Assembly (NCBI GenBank): GCA_037974665.1 | Contig: CM075767.1 | Span: forward strand, 29,661,498-29,725,497 | DNA length: 64,000 bases | Source of the DNA: Ehretia macrophylla | Lineage: Eukaryota; Streptophyta; Magnoliopsida; Boraginales; Ehretiaceae | Direction: 5' to 3' | Part shown: piece after piece, positions 1 to 11,748 of the stretch | How positions within the stretch are numbered: position 1 is the first letter of the stretch | How the letters are laid out: each line of letters opens with the position of its first letter | Translations under genes and position numbers: made by a program | The notes under the pieces: generated by a model | What the model was told of the DNA's origin: nothing | Databases searched by the model: none | What the model saw: only the letters and a program-made list of their open reading frames with translations

Positions 1-1740
1 GTTGTATGTTTGCCATACGAAGTAGAAGTTGGTACTCCAATGGGTTCTAAACTTGTTACTAGCTCAGCTTGTAAAACATGTAAAATCCAAATTAAGGATA
101 GGGCGTTCTCAGCCAATCTTATTGTATTACCCTTTCGAGAATAAGAGGTCATTTTAGGGATGGACTGGCTGGCAAAACATCATGTCCAACTAGATTGCCG
201 GGCGAAGATTATAGCGTTTCGGGTACCTGGTCAACCAATACTGGAGGTAATGGGTCGAAGAGATTTCACCGGGAGTTCCATCATTTCATCTACGAAAGCA
301 GTGAAGTCCTTGAGAAAAGGGTGTGGCAGATACTTAGCTTACCTCATCAACAAGCCGTCGGACAAAGCTAAGTTGGAGGAGATGCTTGTGATCAAAGACT
401 ATGCGGATGTGTTTCCAGAAGAATTACCCGGTTTACCCCTAAATCGGGAAATCGAGTTTGTTATAGAGTTACTGCCTGGCGCCCAGCCGATATCTAAAGC
501 TCCCTATCGTATGGCACTGGCCGAGCTACAAGAATTGAAGGATCAATTGCAAGGATTGTTGAAGAAGGGGTTTGTTCAACCAAGTTCTTTTCCGTGGGGT
601 GTGCTAGTTCTATTTGTAAAGAAGAAAGACAGAATGTTGAGGCTATGCATTGATTACCGAGGACTGAACCAAGTGACTGTCAAGAATAAATACCCACTTC
701 CACTGATCGACGAGTTATTTGATCAACTGCAAGGAGCCAAAGTGTATTCGAAACTCGACTTGAGGCAAGGGTATTATCAATTGCGGATCAAAAAGGAAGA
801 TGTGCCTAAAACGGCTTTCAGGACGAGATATGGGCATTATGAATATGTGGTGATGCCTTTTGGACTAACTAATGCCCCTGCATCTTTTATGGATTTGATG
901 CACAGGGTATTTCAACCCTACTTGGACCAATTTGTGGTGATCTTCATTGATGATATTTTGGTATACTCAAAATTCGAGGCGGAGCATGAGCAACATCTAC
1001 GATTGGTACTGCAGAAACTCTGAGAGCATCAATTGTATGCAAAGTTTAGCAAGTGTGAATTTTGGTTGCAGAAGATTGCATTTTTGGGGCATATCATATC
1101 CCAAGAGGGAATAGCAGTGGATCCAACGAAGATAGAAGCAGTGATGTCTTGGAAGAAGCCGGAGAATGTTACGGAGATTCGAAGTTTTCTTGGTCTAGCC
1201 GGCTATTATCGGAGATTTGTGAAAGATTTCTCTAAGATTGCAGGACCGCTTACAAAGCTCACTCAAAAGAAAACAAAGTTCGTGTGGGATGATAAGTGTG
1301 ATAACAGCTTCCAAGAGTTGAAGAAAAGATTGACTACCGTACCTGTTCTTGCATTGCCTGAAGGGAGTCAAGGTTTTGTAATCTATAGCGATGATTCGAA
1401 AGAAGGATTGGGTTGTGTGTTGATGCAAAATGGAAGGGTGATTGCATATGCTTCTAGGTAACCAAAGCCGTATGAATTGAATTACCCGACGCATGATTTG
1501 GAGTTAGCAGCTATTGTGTTTGCACTCAAGAAATGGAGGCATTATCTGTGAGGTAACAAGTTTGAGGTATTTACTTATCATAAGAGCTTGAAATACTTGT
1601 TCTCTCAAAAAGAGTTGAATATGAGGCAAAGGCGGTGGATGGAGCTTTTGGATGATTATAACTGCGCAATCAATTATGTGCCTGGTAAAGCAAATGTAGT
1701 TGCAGATGCCTTAAGTAGGAAAGCAAGCATGGCAAAACTG
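1..1740 (+). pseudogene. pol: Element 1 pol: protease end, reverse transcriptase, RNase H (broken)
   Basis: This encodes the polymerase part of a gypsy polyprotein, which would copy element RNA into DNA in virus-like particles. Visible landmarks are the LGMDWL protease tail (about 154-171), the [12 protein letters not shown] block (about 760) and the [11 protein letters not shown] catalytic block (about 940-970), and RNase H around 1380-1700 with a degraded VFTDHKS motif (Asp to Tyr at about 1575). In-frame stops lie at 142-144, 1021-1023, 1459-1461 and 1549-1551. Element 3 keeps a sense codon at each of these: TAT, CGA, AAA and TGG. Three of the four differ by a single A/T or C-to-T-type change. 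Confidence 0.93.
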
Positions 1741-3262
1741 GAAGTCAAGGTGCAGGAGTTGTTGGAGGAAGCATTTTTGTGGAAACCACAATTAACTCGG
1801 AAAGGGTTACTTTTTGCCACTACACAAGTTCAATCGACATTGTTGTCTGAATTATGAGAGGCTCAATAGAAGGACCAACAATTTCAGAAGATTAAAGAAA
1901 GCAACGCAGATTCAAGTTTCATGATGATGGTGTTTGGAGGTTTAGGAATCGGATTTGTGTTCCCAATGAGCCAGAGCTGAAAAAGAAGATTCTTGAAGAA
2001 GCCCATAATTCAAGATATACTATTCACCCTGGCGGAACAAAGATGTACCGGGATTTGAAGTAACACTATTGGTGGAATAACATGAAAACAGAAATTGCGG
2101 AGTTTGTGGCACGGTGTTTGACTTGCCAGAGAGTCAAAGCGGAACATCAACGACCCGCAGGTTTACTTCAGCCGTTGGAGATTCCTCAATGGAAATGGGA
2201 ACATATCACTATGGATTTTGTTATGGACCTACCCAGATCGCAAAAGGGTCATGACGCCGTTTGGGTCATAGTGGAAAGATTGACTAAGTCGGCACACTTT
2301 TTACCGATGAACAAGGAGGATAGTCCAGAAAAATTGGGAGATATGTATGTGGCGGAGATTGTAAGATTGCACGGGATGCCTGTGAGTATTGTATCGGATA
2401 GGGATCCTCGTTTTACTTCCCGATTTTGGAAGAGATTGCAAGAAGCTTTGGGAACGAAGTTGAGTTTCAGCACGGCTTATCACCCTCAGACTGACGGACA
2501 ATCGGAGAGAACTATTCAGATTCTGGAGGATATGCTGAGGGCATGTGTTTTAGACTTCGAGAAAGGTTGGGAGAAGTATCTGTCTCTAGTGGAGTTCACT
2601 TGTAATAATAGTTATCAGGCCACTATCGGGATGGCCCCATTTGAGGCGTTGTATGGACGTAAGTGTCGATCCCCAATTTACTGGGATGAAGTAGGTGAGA
2701 TGAAGACTTTTGACCCGACCCTTTTACCTGAACTTATGAAGACTGTTGATAATATCCACCTAATCCGGAAACGGATGCTTACCGCCCAGAGCAGGCAGAA
2801 GAGTTATGCAGACCGCCGAAGACGGAGTCTAGAGTTTGAGGTCGGCGACAAGGTGTTCTTGAAGATATCACCCCGGAGGGGACTGATTAAACATGGCAAG
2901 GGTGAAAAGTTGAGCCCGAGGTTCGTAGGACCATTTGAGATAATTGAGAAGGTTGGCAAATTGGCGTATCGCTGGTGCTACCCCAGAACCTCTCCAATAT
3001 TCACGACGTCTTTCATGTTTCTATGCTGCGAAAATATCATCTTGATCCGTCGCATATCTTGGAGCCAGAGCCGTTGCAGCTTCGGGAGAACTTGTCTTAC
3101 GAGGAGAAGCCCATTCGGATCCTAGACCAGCAAGATCGGGAGTTGCGCAACAAATCTATACCGATGGTGAAGGTGCTGTGGGATCATCATGGAGTTGAAG
3201 AAGCAACGTGGGAAAGGCGAGACCAGATGGAGCAGCAATATCCAGCTTTATTTCAAAGGTAA
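1741..3262 (+). pseudogene. pol: Element 1 pol: integrase and chromodomain (broken)
   Basis: The integrase shows the N-terminal zinc-binding HHCC region (about 2010-2135), the core Asp in TMDFV (about 2210), [10 protein letters not shown] (about 2395) and [11 protein letters not shown] with the catalytic Glu (about 2482-2515). The C-terminal part carries the chromodomain, ending in [12 protein letters not shown] (about 3180-3215), which chromoviruses use to bind modified histone tails. Stops lie at 1855-1857 (CGA to TGA), 1867-1869 (CAG to TAG) and 2061-2063 (CAA to TAA), each with the intact codon in element 3. One-base deletions near 1911 and near 2968 shift the frame twice. The reading ends with TAA at 3260-3262, before the polypurine tract. 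Confidence 0.93.
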
Positions 3263-3289
3263 AATTGAATTTCGGGATGAAATTCTTTT

Positions 3290-3302
3290 AAGGAGGGGTG
3301 GA
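3290..3302 (+). promoter_or_regulatory. Element 1 polypurine tract
   Basis: The sequence AAGGAGGGGTGGA directly abuts the TG that opens the 3' LTR. It is the expected plus-strand primer site for reverse transcription, and matches AAGGAGGGGAGGA at the same place in element 3. Confidence 0.9.
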
Positions 3303-5701
3303 TGTGAGGCCCGACCTCGATTTGTGTGCGATACCTCATTTCGTGTGCCTAACCTAGATTTGCATGCCTTGACCTAGGTTTGAGAATTGTGTTCGTTTTG
3401 TGTGCCTTGCATTGAATTACGTGCATTCATTTTGGGTTGCGTGCATTTACTTGAAAAACGTGCGTTCGTCTCGTAGTTCGTTCCCTACCTCGTAGTGCGT
3501 GCCCAAGACCAAGGAAAACGTGCCCTCACGCTAATCAAGAAAGCATCTTACACAAAGCACTAGACTATTAAATAATCCTACAAACTCCACTATCAATATT
3601 ATAATCCTAAATCAACTCACTAGAAGACAAAATTTTAGTAAACACTAAACATTCTTCATTCTTTATTCCTTATTCTTTTGCAAATTCCAAGCACCTAAAA
3701 TACCACATCAACCTACAATAAAATAAGGCTTAAAACATGACAAAAAATTCAGATTATGGAGCTCATTTGGCCGGCCATACCAAGGCCTTTGAGCAAGGTT
3801 TGAATAATTATTCTTTTAACTATGCATGCTTAGACAAGAATCTTACACATGACATGCCTTTTTCTTGCACCAAGGCACCTTTTGCTAAACACCAAGCTTC
3901 ACTCTTGACCTCCTCACCATTTTGACTCCTCACAATTCAAATTGCTCAACAAAACAAAACAAATCAGCCCATACAAGCTCTAGGCCGACACAATGCACTA
4001 AAAACATTCTCAACAATCTCTCATTCTCTCATTTGCTCTCCACATTCTTTCAAGCTCTCATCTCCTCTCTATCTCTCGCCCTTAGCATGTTCATGAGCCT
4101 CCAAGACTGAAAATTATTCTCCATAGAACAGAAGCATCGTCCAAGGCAAAGGAAAGCAAGTAGCTAGCTCAAAAGATGCATGCAAGCACATTGACTCTTC
4201 ATTTCGGCCCTAGGTAAGTTTCTTAGCTTCCATTTATTTTCTCCTTGTTCTAACCACATGCATGTACTAAGAGCTTGGTCACTAAGCTAGGAAAAATAGA
4301 GAAAATCAAGTTGGAATCTCGGCTAGGCAAAGAAGAAGAAGAAATTTGTGCTTCAACAAGTTTTGAGCATCTTCTTGGTTGATTTGCTAAGGTGAGGGCT
4401 AAAACCTTTTGAAAATCCTTCAAAAATCCACATGCATGCTCATAAATGTATGTCTTTACTTCTGCTCTTGAGTTATATGTTCGTTCATAAGCTTTTACAA
4501 CCATGCATGGCAAGATTTTGGCTTGAAGATGATGATAGGTTAAATCGGATTATGTGACAGCTCTCTGACCTGTTGTTTCGAGGTGCGTTTGGCTAGGCAA
4601 ATGATGTTGCAAATGCACGAAAATTGGTAGGTGACTAGTTTGGCCAGTTTTGAACATTTTGCACAGAAATAGGTCAAAGCTAATTTTGAGTCTAATGTTC
4701 TCAAAATGGAAAATCTTTAAAATGTGTCCAAATCTGGAAATCTGGAAAAATGAAGCAGGTTTTGGCAGATGCACTGACCTTGTAGAACGAACCAGATTTG
4801 ACTTAGTAAATGATGTCCAAAATGCATGAAATTTTTTTTGCAGCTAGATTTCTCAGTTCTGGACATTGTTGTCAGAAATGGACCAAGGCTAAATCTAACC
4901 CTAAGGACCTCAACAACGTCAATTATTGAAATGTGTGCAAATCTGGACAGTTTTGTGCTATCCCACTGTTTCGGCTATAACTAATGATCCCGAACTCCAA
5001 ATGATGCAAGGTTTGTTTCTGATTTTAGTTCACTTCTTAAGCTGTAATTTGACATCTTATTCACTGGAATTGAAGATTTTTTTCTTATCTTAATGATTGT
5101 GAGAAAACAGCCTATTGCAGTGAGGGTTTCACTTGGATATATGCTTAGAAAAATTGTTGCAACTTCTCTTGTTGTATTGATTGCTTGGGATTGTGACATT
5201 GGGATGTTGTGTGGACTGTTTTGAGTACTTGGGGATGTTTGAATTAATTGATTCATGGCTTGAGATTGATTTTGAGTTGACTTAGGATTTAATCACACGG
5301 GTAAGCACGAAATGGAAACCCTAATGACTAGGTAGGCTTGTTAAGTCTTGATCATTTGGATATTGTGTGGAATTATATGCTTAGTAGGCTGCCCGTATTT
5401 GCCCTTATAGTCCTAAATGTGATTTTGACCATTGCATGTTGACAAATAGGCTTTTCTTGCATCCGAGCCCACGTAGATGTTGTTGCATGTTATATAATCT
5501 TATTATTTGATTACGTGGACTTTGAATTGAGTTATATGACTTGATTTATGTGCGTTACATGGCAGTCCGTTTAATGTTCATATAACTCCATATGCTTTTC
5601 AAGTGAAACTACTTGTCTATTCATGCCTCGCTTGTTTGCTTGTCAATGTGCAATCTTATGACTGTCCGGAGGCAACCTACTTTGTTATCCTCCTAATGTG
5701 A

Positions 5702-5732
5702 TATATTAAATGTCATAAATGTGCATTGCATA
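5702..5732 (+). promoter_or_regulatory. Putative LTR core promoter (element 1)
   Basis: A TATATTAAAT box lies about 20 bp before GTGCATTGCATA. The same pair, on the other strand, occurs in both element 3 LTRs; the second motif is also present in both element 2 LTRs. A start site about 28-30 bp after the TATA box would fall at the end of the second motif. The start-site position is inference. Confidence 0.5.
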
Positions 5733-5756
5733 CAAAGTTGCAACCTTTCATTCTGG

Positions 5757-5818
5757 CATGGTAGCGATCACGCACACCGGGTGCCATCGGGCTTGCCGGT
5801 GCACCCGTGACTACCATG
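5757..5818 (+). other. LTR leader stem-loop (element 1)
   Basis: A 62-nt inverted repeat opens with CATGGTAGCGATCACGCA and closes with the complementary arm ending in CTACCATG. The loop carries the GGGC/CATCGGGCTTGCC module found in other LTR families here. It starts about 25 nt downstream of the inferred transcription start. Confidence 0.65.
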
Positions 5819-6908
5819 GTCCCATTCCCCCTCTCGCTTGTGGGCTAGACTTCCTCGGAGAGTTGGGTCGTAGGATTTCGGGGTACATCTGGATTATACC
5901 CACTTGGCGTGTTATGGGGATGATTTGAAGTCGGCCGCAACAACTGATTTTGGAAATGAACTGAGAGCAAAAGCTCACCGTATCCTTTTTACTATGTGTA
6001 TAAGTACTCTCGCTTGGTTCCTAGAGAACCTCGGGGAGGAAAGACGGGTAATTGTGTTCCTTTACTTTTGTATTATTATTCTGTACTTAATTGTGTTATA
6101 TTCATGCTTGCAAAAGGATTTTCATAAGTTGAACCGGAAAATGAGTTTCAAAACCTATTTCTCGTTCCCCCTCGCTGAGTTCATAAGGACTCACCCTCTT
6201 TTATCATCTCAGGTGAAGAAGATCAAGAATAGGTACCCGAGGACGATGTGCCTAACGACGATTCCTTGGAATGATTGCCTGTCCTGTGTGCTTTGCTTGA
6301 TTTATGGCCATTTGTGAAAACTATGCTACTTGAAGACTGTTTCTTTCATGTTACTTAATGTTATAATGTAAAAGACCACCGTTGTAATTTGGGGTCTAAT
6401 TTTGGTTTGTACTGATATTTCTAGATAGACGCTAGATACTACTATGGTCGTTTTACTATTACTATTGCTAGTGGCTATAATAGGATTATGAAGTATTAGG
6501 TAAGGGATAAGTAAAATGAACCGTCCAAACCTTAAATAGGTACTCGCTATTAAGTTAAGATCAACAGGTACTTTTGTAACGAGGATAAACAAACAAACGA
6601 GACATAGCATCATGCTAGGTTATAAATCAAACGAGACATCGAGATAACCAATAGGCATTTCAATTGATGTTAAATAGTAATTCTAGTTGGAAATGAAATT
6701 GAGATTGGAAAAATTTGAGGCGTTTAGAGAATTAGGCCAAACCAAACAGCCCAATTATAGACGTAATGCTGCCGGTTTTCCGAAAAACTTTGGAGTTTAG
6801 GCTAAAACATTAAGTGTTAATTCTTTATAAACGGTTAAGTATGTGATAAGACCTGAATGTTTAGATCACACCATAGTCTAACCTTATAGACCGGGTTGGG
6901 GCGTGATA

Positions 6909-7001
6909 GGGTCACCCATCTTAGTACTACTCTCGCCCAAGCACGCTTAACTTCGGAGTTCTGATGGGATCCGGTGCATTACTGCTGGTATGATCGGACC
7001 C
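6909..7001 (-). pseudogene. 5S rRNA copy 1, 3' end lost to element 1
   Basis: About 93 of 118 bp remain. The LTR of element 1 replaces the 3' end from within the C-box region. Three further differences from the array consensus are seen, one in the C-box. The upstream (right) spacer is of the TTTATGTGTT type. Confidence 0.93.
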
Positions 7002-7323
7002 ATCATGTTGAGGGCACAATTCCTTTATGTGTTAACGGTTCACAGTCCCAGCCTAGAGAGATGGCCAATTCAAAAGGCCCAATGAGCTTAACGATAACCC
7101 ATCTGCTTCAACAAGGCAGCATCCTAGCAAGACGTGATAACGATGCGTTGTAGGGCCCTTTAATGTCCTGCGAGTAAGGTTGTCGTCCTTTTAACTGCTC
7201 ACGACGTACGATCAGGGACGAAAAAACAGAGCAAAAGAAGAAAAAAGGCCTGAAACTGATGAAAATGTTCGATTTTGGGCTCCAAAAAGGGCACAGCGAG
7301 CAAGCTAGCTACCTCTGTCGTAG

Positions 7324-7338
7324 AGCTCTCAGAGAGCT
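7324..7338. other. Mid-spacer 15-bp perfect palindrome (example)
   Basis: AGCTCTCAGAGAGCT pairs 7 bp on 7 bp around one central base. It recurs at the same place in most spacers, with single-base variants in others. Its function is unknown; it could extrude as a hairpin or be a binding site. Confidence 0.7.
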
Positions 7339-7582
7339 TTGCAACGGTATGTTGTGCGCCGCGTAACTCGTTACGGATCAAAAGTTATGGGCACCGGAGC
7401 GACAAAGACCTGGGCACCGGAGCGACGGAGACCTGGTCACAAGCCCTACGCCCTCAGTTTGCGGGCCTAGCCTCCACGTGAAGCGAAGTTGTCTTGCCCA
7501 ATGTTCCGTGGGATTCGGTAGTAGAAATTTGGTGGATAAAGTATCTGGGCAACCCTAACCAGGGCAAAAAAAATTGAAAATA

Positions 7583-7700
7583 GGGTACAACACGAGGACT
7601 TCCCAAGGGGTCACCCATCCTAGTACTACTTTCGCCCAAGCACGCTTAACTTCAGAGTTCTGATGGGATCCGGTGCATTAGTTCTGGTAAGGTCGCACCT
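7583..7700 (-). rRNA. 5S rRNA copy 2
   Basis: Full length, with eight differences from consensus, one each in the C-box and intermediate element (IE). It ends in T instead of C at the outermost 5' base pair. Probably non-functional or poorly expressed. A-type 3' end. Confidence 0.93.
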
Positions 7701-8242
7701 GTCATGTTTAGGGCACAATTCCTTTATGTGTTAACGGTTCACAGTCCCAACCTAGAGAGATGGCCAATTCAAAAGGCCCAATGGGCTTAACGATAACCCA
7801 TCTACTTTAACAACGCAGCATCCTAGCAAGACTTGATATCGACGCGTTGTAGGGCCCCCTAATGTCCAGCGAGTAAGGTTGTCGTCCTTTTAACAGCTCA
7901 CGATGTACGATCCGGGACGAAAAAACATAGCAAAAGAAGAAAAGTGGCCTGAAACTGATGAAAACGCTTGATTTTGGTCTCCAAAAATGGGCACAACGAG
8001 CAAGCTGGTTGCCCCCGTCGTAGAGCTCTTAGAGAGCTTTGCAACGGTATGTTGTGCGCCGCGTAACTCCTTGCGGGTCAAAAGTTATAGGCACCAGAGC
8101 GACGGAGACCTGGTCACAAGCCTTACGCCCTCGGTTTGCGGGCCCAGCATCTACGTGAAGCGGAGTTGTCTTACCCAATGTTCCGTGGGATTTGGTAATA
8201 GAAATTTGGTGGATAAAGTATCTTGGCAACCCTAACCAGGGC

Positions 8243-8257
8243 AAAAAAAAATGAAAA
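8243..8257 (-). terminator. Pol III terminator of 5S copy 3 (example)
   Basis: On the transcribed strand a TTTT run follows the gene within a few bases, then a run of nine T. Both runs recur behind nearly every copy, the second usually with 7-9 T. Confidence 0.85.
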
Positions 8258-8259
8258 GG

Positions 8260-8377
8260 GGGTGCAACACGAGGACTTCCCAAGGGGTCACCCATCCTAG
8301 TACTACTCTCGCCCAAGCACGCTTAACTTCGGAGTTCTGATGGGATCCGGTGTATTAGTGCTGGTATGATCGCACCC
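8260..8377 (-). rRNA. 5S rRNA copy 3
   Basis: Only two differences from the array consensus, one at the edge of the C-box. It is among the three best-preserved copies. It folds as expected for plant 5S by its complementary ends (GGGTGC/GCACCC). Confidence 0.97.
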
Positions 8378-8411
8378 GTCATGTTTTGGGCACAATTCCT
8401 TTTTGTGTTAA
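8378..8411 (-). promoter_or_regulatory. 5S upstream promoter (example, copy 3)
   Basis: On the gene strand, C is at -1 and a TATA-like A-rich box, AAATAAAG in most copies, lies at about -29 to -22. These are established plant Pol III 5S signals. Two forms exist in the array, read on the plus strand as TTTATTTGTT and TTTATGTGTT; this copy has TTTTTGTGTT. Confidence 0.75.
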
Positions 8412-8450
8412 CAGTTCACAATCCCAGCCTAGAGAGATGACCAATTCAAA

Positions 8451-8465
8451 AGGCCCAATGGGCTT
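8451..8465. promoter_or_regulatory. TGGGCC/GCCCA motif upstream of 5S (example)
   Basis: AGGCCCAATGGGCTT is a near-palindrome that holds the plant site II core TGGGCY on both strands, at about -74 to -88 from the 5S start. It recurs in nearly all spacers. Site II elements are known from Pol II growth-gene promoters; a role here is inference. Confidence 0.5.
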
Positions 8466-8936
8466 AACGATAACCCATCTACTTCAACAACGCAGCATCC
8501 TAGCAAGACGTGATATCGACGCGTTGTAGGGCCCCCTAATGTCCCACGAGTAAGGTTGTCATCCTTTTAACAGCTCACGATGTACGATCCGGGATGAAAA
8601 AATAGAGCAAAAGAAGAAAAGTGGCCTGAAACTGATGAAAACTTTCAATTTTGGGCTCCAAAAACGGGCACAGCGAGCAAGCTGGCTACCCCCGTCGTAG
8701 AGCTCTCAGAGATCTTTGCAACGGTATGTTATGCACCGCGTAACACCTTACGGATCAAAAGTTATGGGCACCAGAGCGACGGAGACCTGGTCACAAGCCC
8801 TACGCCTTCGATTTGCGGGGCCAACCTCTACATGAAGCGAAGTTGTCTTGCCCAATGTTCCGTGGGATTCGGTAATAGAAATTTGGTGGATAAAGTATCT
8901 TGGCAACCCTAACCAGGGCAAAAAAAATTGAAAATG

Positions 8937-9054
8937 GGGTGCAACACGAGGACTTCCCAGGGGGTCACCCATCCTAGTATTACTCTCGCCCAAGCACGCT
9001 TAACTTCGGAGTTCTGATGGGATCTGGTGCATTAGTACTGGTATGATCGCACCC
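8937..9054 (-). rRNA. 5S rRNA copy 4
   Basis: Three differences from consensus, none in the A-box, IE or C-box. One of six copies with an unchanged internal promoter. Confidence 0.97.
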
Positions 9055-9602
9055 GTCATGTTTGGGGCACAATTCCTTTATGTGTTAACGGTTCACGGTC
9101 CCAGCCTAGAGAGATGGCCAATTCAAAAGGCCCAATGGGCTTAACGATAACCCATATGCTTCAACAACGCATCATCCTTGCAGGACGTGATATCGACGCG
9201 TTTTAAGGCCCCCAAATGTCCCGCGAGTAAGGTTGTAGTCCTTTTAACAACTCATGACGTACGATCCGGGACGAAAAAACAGAGCAAAAGAAGAAAAGTG
9301 GCCTGAAACTGATGAAAACGTTCGATTTTGGTTTCAAAAAAGGGGCACAACGAGCAAGCTGGCTGCCCCCGTCGTAGAGCTCTTAGAGAGATTTGCAACG
9401 GTATGATGTGCGCCGCGTAACTCCTTACTGATCAAAAGTGGAGCGACGGAGACCTGGTCACAAGCCCTACGCCTCGGTTTGCGGGCCCAGCCTCTACGTG
9501 AAGCGAAGTTGTCTTGCCCAATGTTCCGTGGGATTCGGTAATAGAAATTTGGTGGATAAAGTATCTTGGCAACCCTAAACAGGGCAAAAAAAATTGAAAA
9601 GG

Positions 9603-9720
9603 GGGTGCAACACGAGGACTTCGCAGGGGGTCACCCATCCTAGTACTACTCTCGCCCAAGCACGCTTAACTTCGGAGTTCTGATGGGATCCGGTGCATTA
9701 GCGCTGGTATGATCGTACCC
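9603..9720 (-). rRNA. 5S rRNA copy 5
   Basis: Three differences, none in the promoter boxes. Its left spacer lacks 11 bp (TTATGGGCACC) near 9439, a deletion shared only with the unit of copy 8. Confidence 0.96.
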
Positions 9721-10289
9721 GTCATGTTTAGGGCACAATTACTTTATGTGCTAACGGTTCACAGTCCCAGTCTAGAGAGATGGCCAATTCAAAAGGCCTA
9801 ATGGGCTTAACGATAACCCATCTGCTTCAACAATGCAGCATCCTAGCAAGACGTGATATCGACTCGTTGTAGGGCCCCCTAATGTCCCGCGAGTAAGGTT
9901 GTCGTCCTTTTAACAACTCACGACGTACGATCCGGGACTAAAAAATAGAGCAAAAGAAGAAAAGTGGCCTGAAACTAATGAAAACGTTTGATTTTGGGCT
10001 CTGAAAATGATCGATTTTGGGCTACAGCGAGCAAGCTGGCTACCCCCGTCGTAGAGCTCTCAGAGAGCTTTGCAACGGTATATTGTGCACTGCGTAACTC
10101 CTTACGGATCAAAAGTTATGGGCACCGGAGCAACGATGACCTGGTCATAAGCCCTACGCCTCGGTTTGCGGGCCCAGCCTCTACGTGAAGCAAAGTTGTC
10201 TTGACCAATGTTCCGTGCGATTCGGTAATAGAAATTTGGTGGATAAAGTATCTTGGCAACCCTAACCAGGGCAAAAAATATTGAAAAGG

Positions 10290-10407
10290 GGGTGCAACAC
10301 GAGGAATTCGTAGGGGGTCACCCATCCTAGTACTACTCTCGCCCAAGCACGCTTAACTTCAGAGTTCTGATGGGATCCGGTGCATTAGTGCTGGTTTGAT
10401 CGCACCC
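10290..10407 (-). rRNA. 5S rRNA copy 6
   Basis: Five differences, one at the C-box edge, clustered near the 3' end (GAGGAATTCG on the plus strand). Its left spacer is long (687-bp unit) because of the duplicated CGATTTTGGGCT stretch. Confidence 0.95.
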
Positions 10408-10965
10408 GTGATGTTGAGGGCACAATTCCTTTATTTGTTAACGGTTCACAATCTTATCCTAGAGAGATGGCCAATTCTAGAGGCCCAATGGGCTTAACGA
10501 CAACCCATCCGCTTCAACAACGCAGCATCCTAGCATGACGTGATATCGACGCATTGTAGGGCCTCCTAATGTCCTGCGAGTAAGGTTGTCGTCCTTTTAA
10601 CAGCTCACGACGTACGATCCGGGACGAAAAAATAGAGCAAAAGAGTAAAAGTGGCCTAAAACTGATAAAAACGTTCGATTTTGGCCTCCAAAAATGGGCA
10701 CAACGAGCAAGCTGGCTGCCCCTGTCGTAGAGCTCTCACAGAGCTTTGCAACGGTATGCTGTGCGCCGCGTAAATTCTTACGGATCAAAAGTTATGGGCA
10801 CCGGAGCGACGGAGACCTGGTCACAAGCCCTACACCCTCGGTTTGCTGGCCCAGCCTCTACGTGAATCGAAGTTGTCTTGCCCAATGTTCTGTGGGATTC
10901 GGTAATAGAAATTTGGGGGATAAAATATCTTGGCAACCTTAACCAAGGCAAAAAAATTGAAAAGA

Positions 10966-11083
10966 AGGTGCAACACGAGGACTTCCCAAGGGGTCACCCA
11001 TCCTAGTACTACTCTCGCCCAAGCACGCTTAACTTCGGAGTTCTGATGGGATCCGTTGCATTAGTGCTGGTATGATTGCACCC
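10966..11083 (-). rRNA. 5S rRNA copy 7
   Basis: Four differences, one in the C-box. The gene and its right spacer are close to copy 12, 3356 bp away, which marks a block duplication. Confidence 0.96.
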
Positions 11084-11630
11084 ATCATGTTGAGGGCACA
11101 ATTCTTTTATTTGTTAACGGTTCACAGTCCTATCCTAGAGAGATGGCCCATACAAAAGGCCCAATGGGCTTAACAACAACCCATCCACTTCAGCAACGCA
11201 GCATCCTCGCAAGACGTAATATCGATGCATTGTAGGGCCCTCTAATGTCGAGCGAGTAAGGTTGCCGTCCTTTTAACAGCTCACAACGTTCTATCCGGGA
11301 TGAAGAAACAGAGCAAAAGAAGAAAAGTGGCCTGAAACTGATGAAAACGTTCGATTTGGTTTCCAAAAAGGGGCACAACGAGCAAGCTGGCTGCCCCCGT
11401 CGTAGAGCTCTTAGAGAGATTTGCAACGGTATGATGTGCGCCGCGTAACTCCTTACTGATCAAAAGTGGAGCGACGGAGACCTGGTCACAAGCCCTACAC
11501 CTTGGTTTGCGGGCCCAGCCTCTACGTGAAGCGAAGTTGTCTTGCCCAATGTTCCGTGGGATTCGGTAATAGAAATTTGGTGGATAAAGTATCTTGGCAA
11601 CCCTAACCAGGGCAAAAAAAATTGAAAATG

Positions 11631-11748
11631 GGGTGCAACACGAGGACTTCCCAGGGGGTCACCCATCCTAGTACTACTCTCGCCCAAGCATGCTTAACTT
11701 CGGAGTTCTGATGGGATCCGGAGCATTAGTGCTGGTATGATCGCACCC
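11631..11748 (-). rRNA. 5S rRNA copy 8
   Basis: Two differences, one in the A-box. Its left spacer carries the same 11-bp deletion as that of copy 5. Confidence 0.97.

Larger units (their letters stand above)
1..6908 (+). mobile_element. Element 1: 5'-truncated (by window edge) Ty3/gypsy chromovirus, 3' part
   Basis: The window opens inside the protease region of a gypsy polyprotein. It runs through RT, RNase H, integrase and chromodomain to a polypurine tract at 3290-3302 and a complete 3' LTR at 3303-6908. It is the same family as element 3 (50464-62478) but in opposite orientation; the coding parts align codon by codon. The LTR ends inside a 5S gene, and the first target bases after it are GGGTC. 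The 5' LTR, gag and left target duplication lie outside the window. Seven in-frame stops and two 1-bp deletions make it inactive. Confidence 0.95.
3303..6908 (+). repeat. Element 1 3' LTR (3606 bp)
   Basis: The LTR starts TGTGAGGCCCGACC and ends GGGGCGTGATA. The expected terminal CA has become TA. It aligns over its length with the two LTRs of element 3 (3597 and 3592 bp, opposite strand). No real gene is visible inside; the short frames at 5719-6317 follow the conserved leader cassette and drift between copies. A TATA-like stretch (about 5702-5710), GTGCATTGCATA (5721-5732), a hairpin (5757-5818) and a 42-bp conserved block (5862-5903) lie in that order. Confidence 0.95.

Noticed and set aside
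5719-6317. A possible LTR-encoded protein (MCIAYKVATFHSG...) found in element 1 and both element 3 LTRs.
   Set aside because: It covers the hairpin and promoter block, has no recognisable domain, and its length and end differ between copies. Conservation is better explained by RNA or DNA signals.
8229-8236. Interstitial telomere repeats in the spacers.
   Set aside because: Only a single ACCCTAAC unit per spacer; not a telomeric tract.
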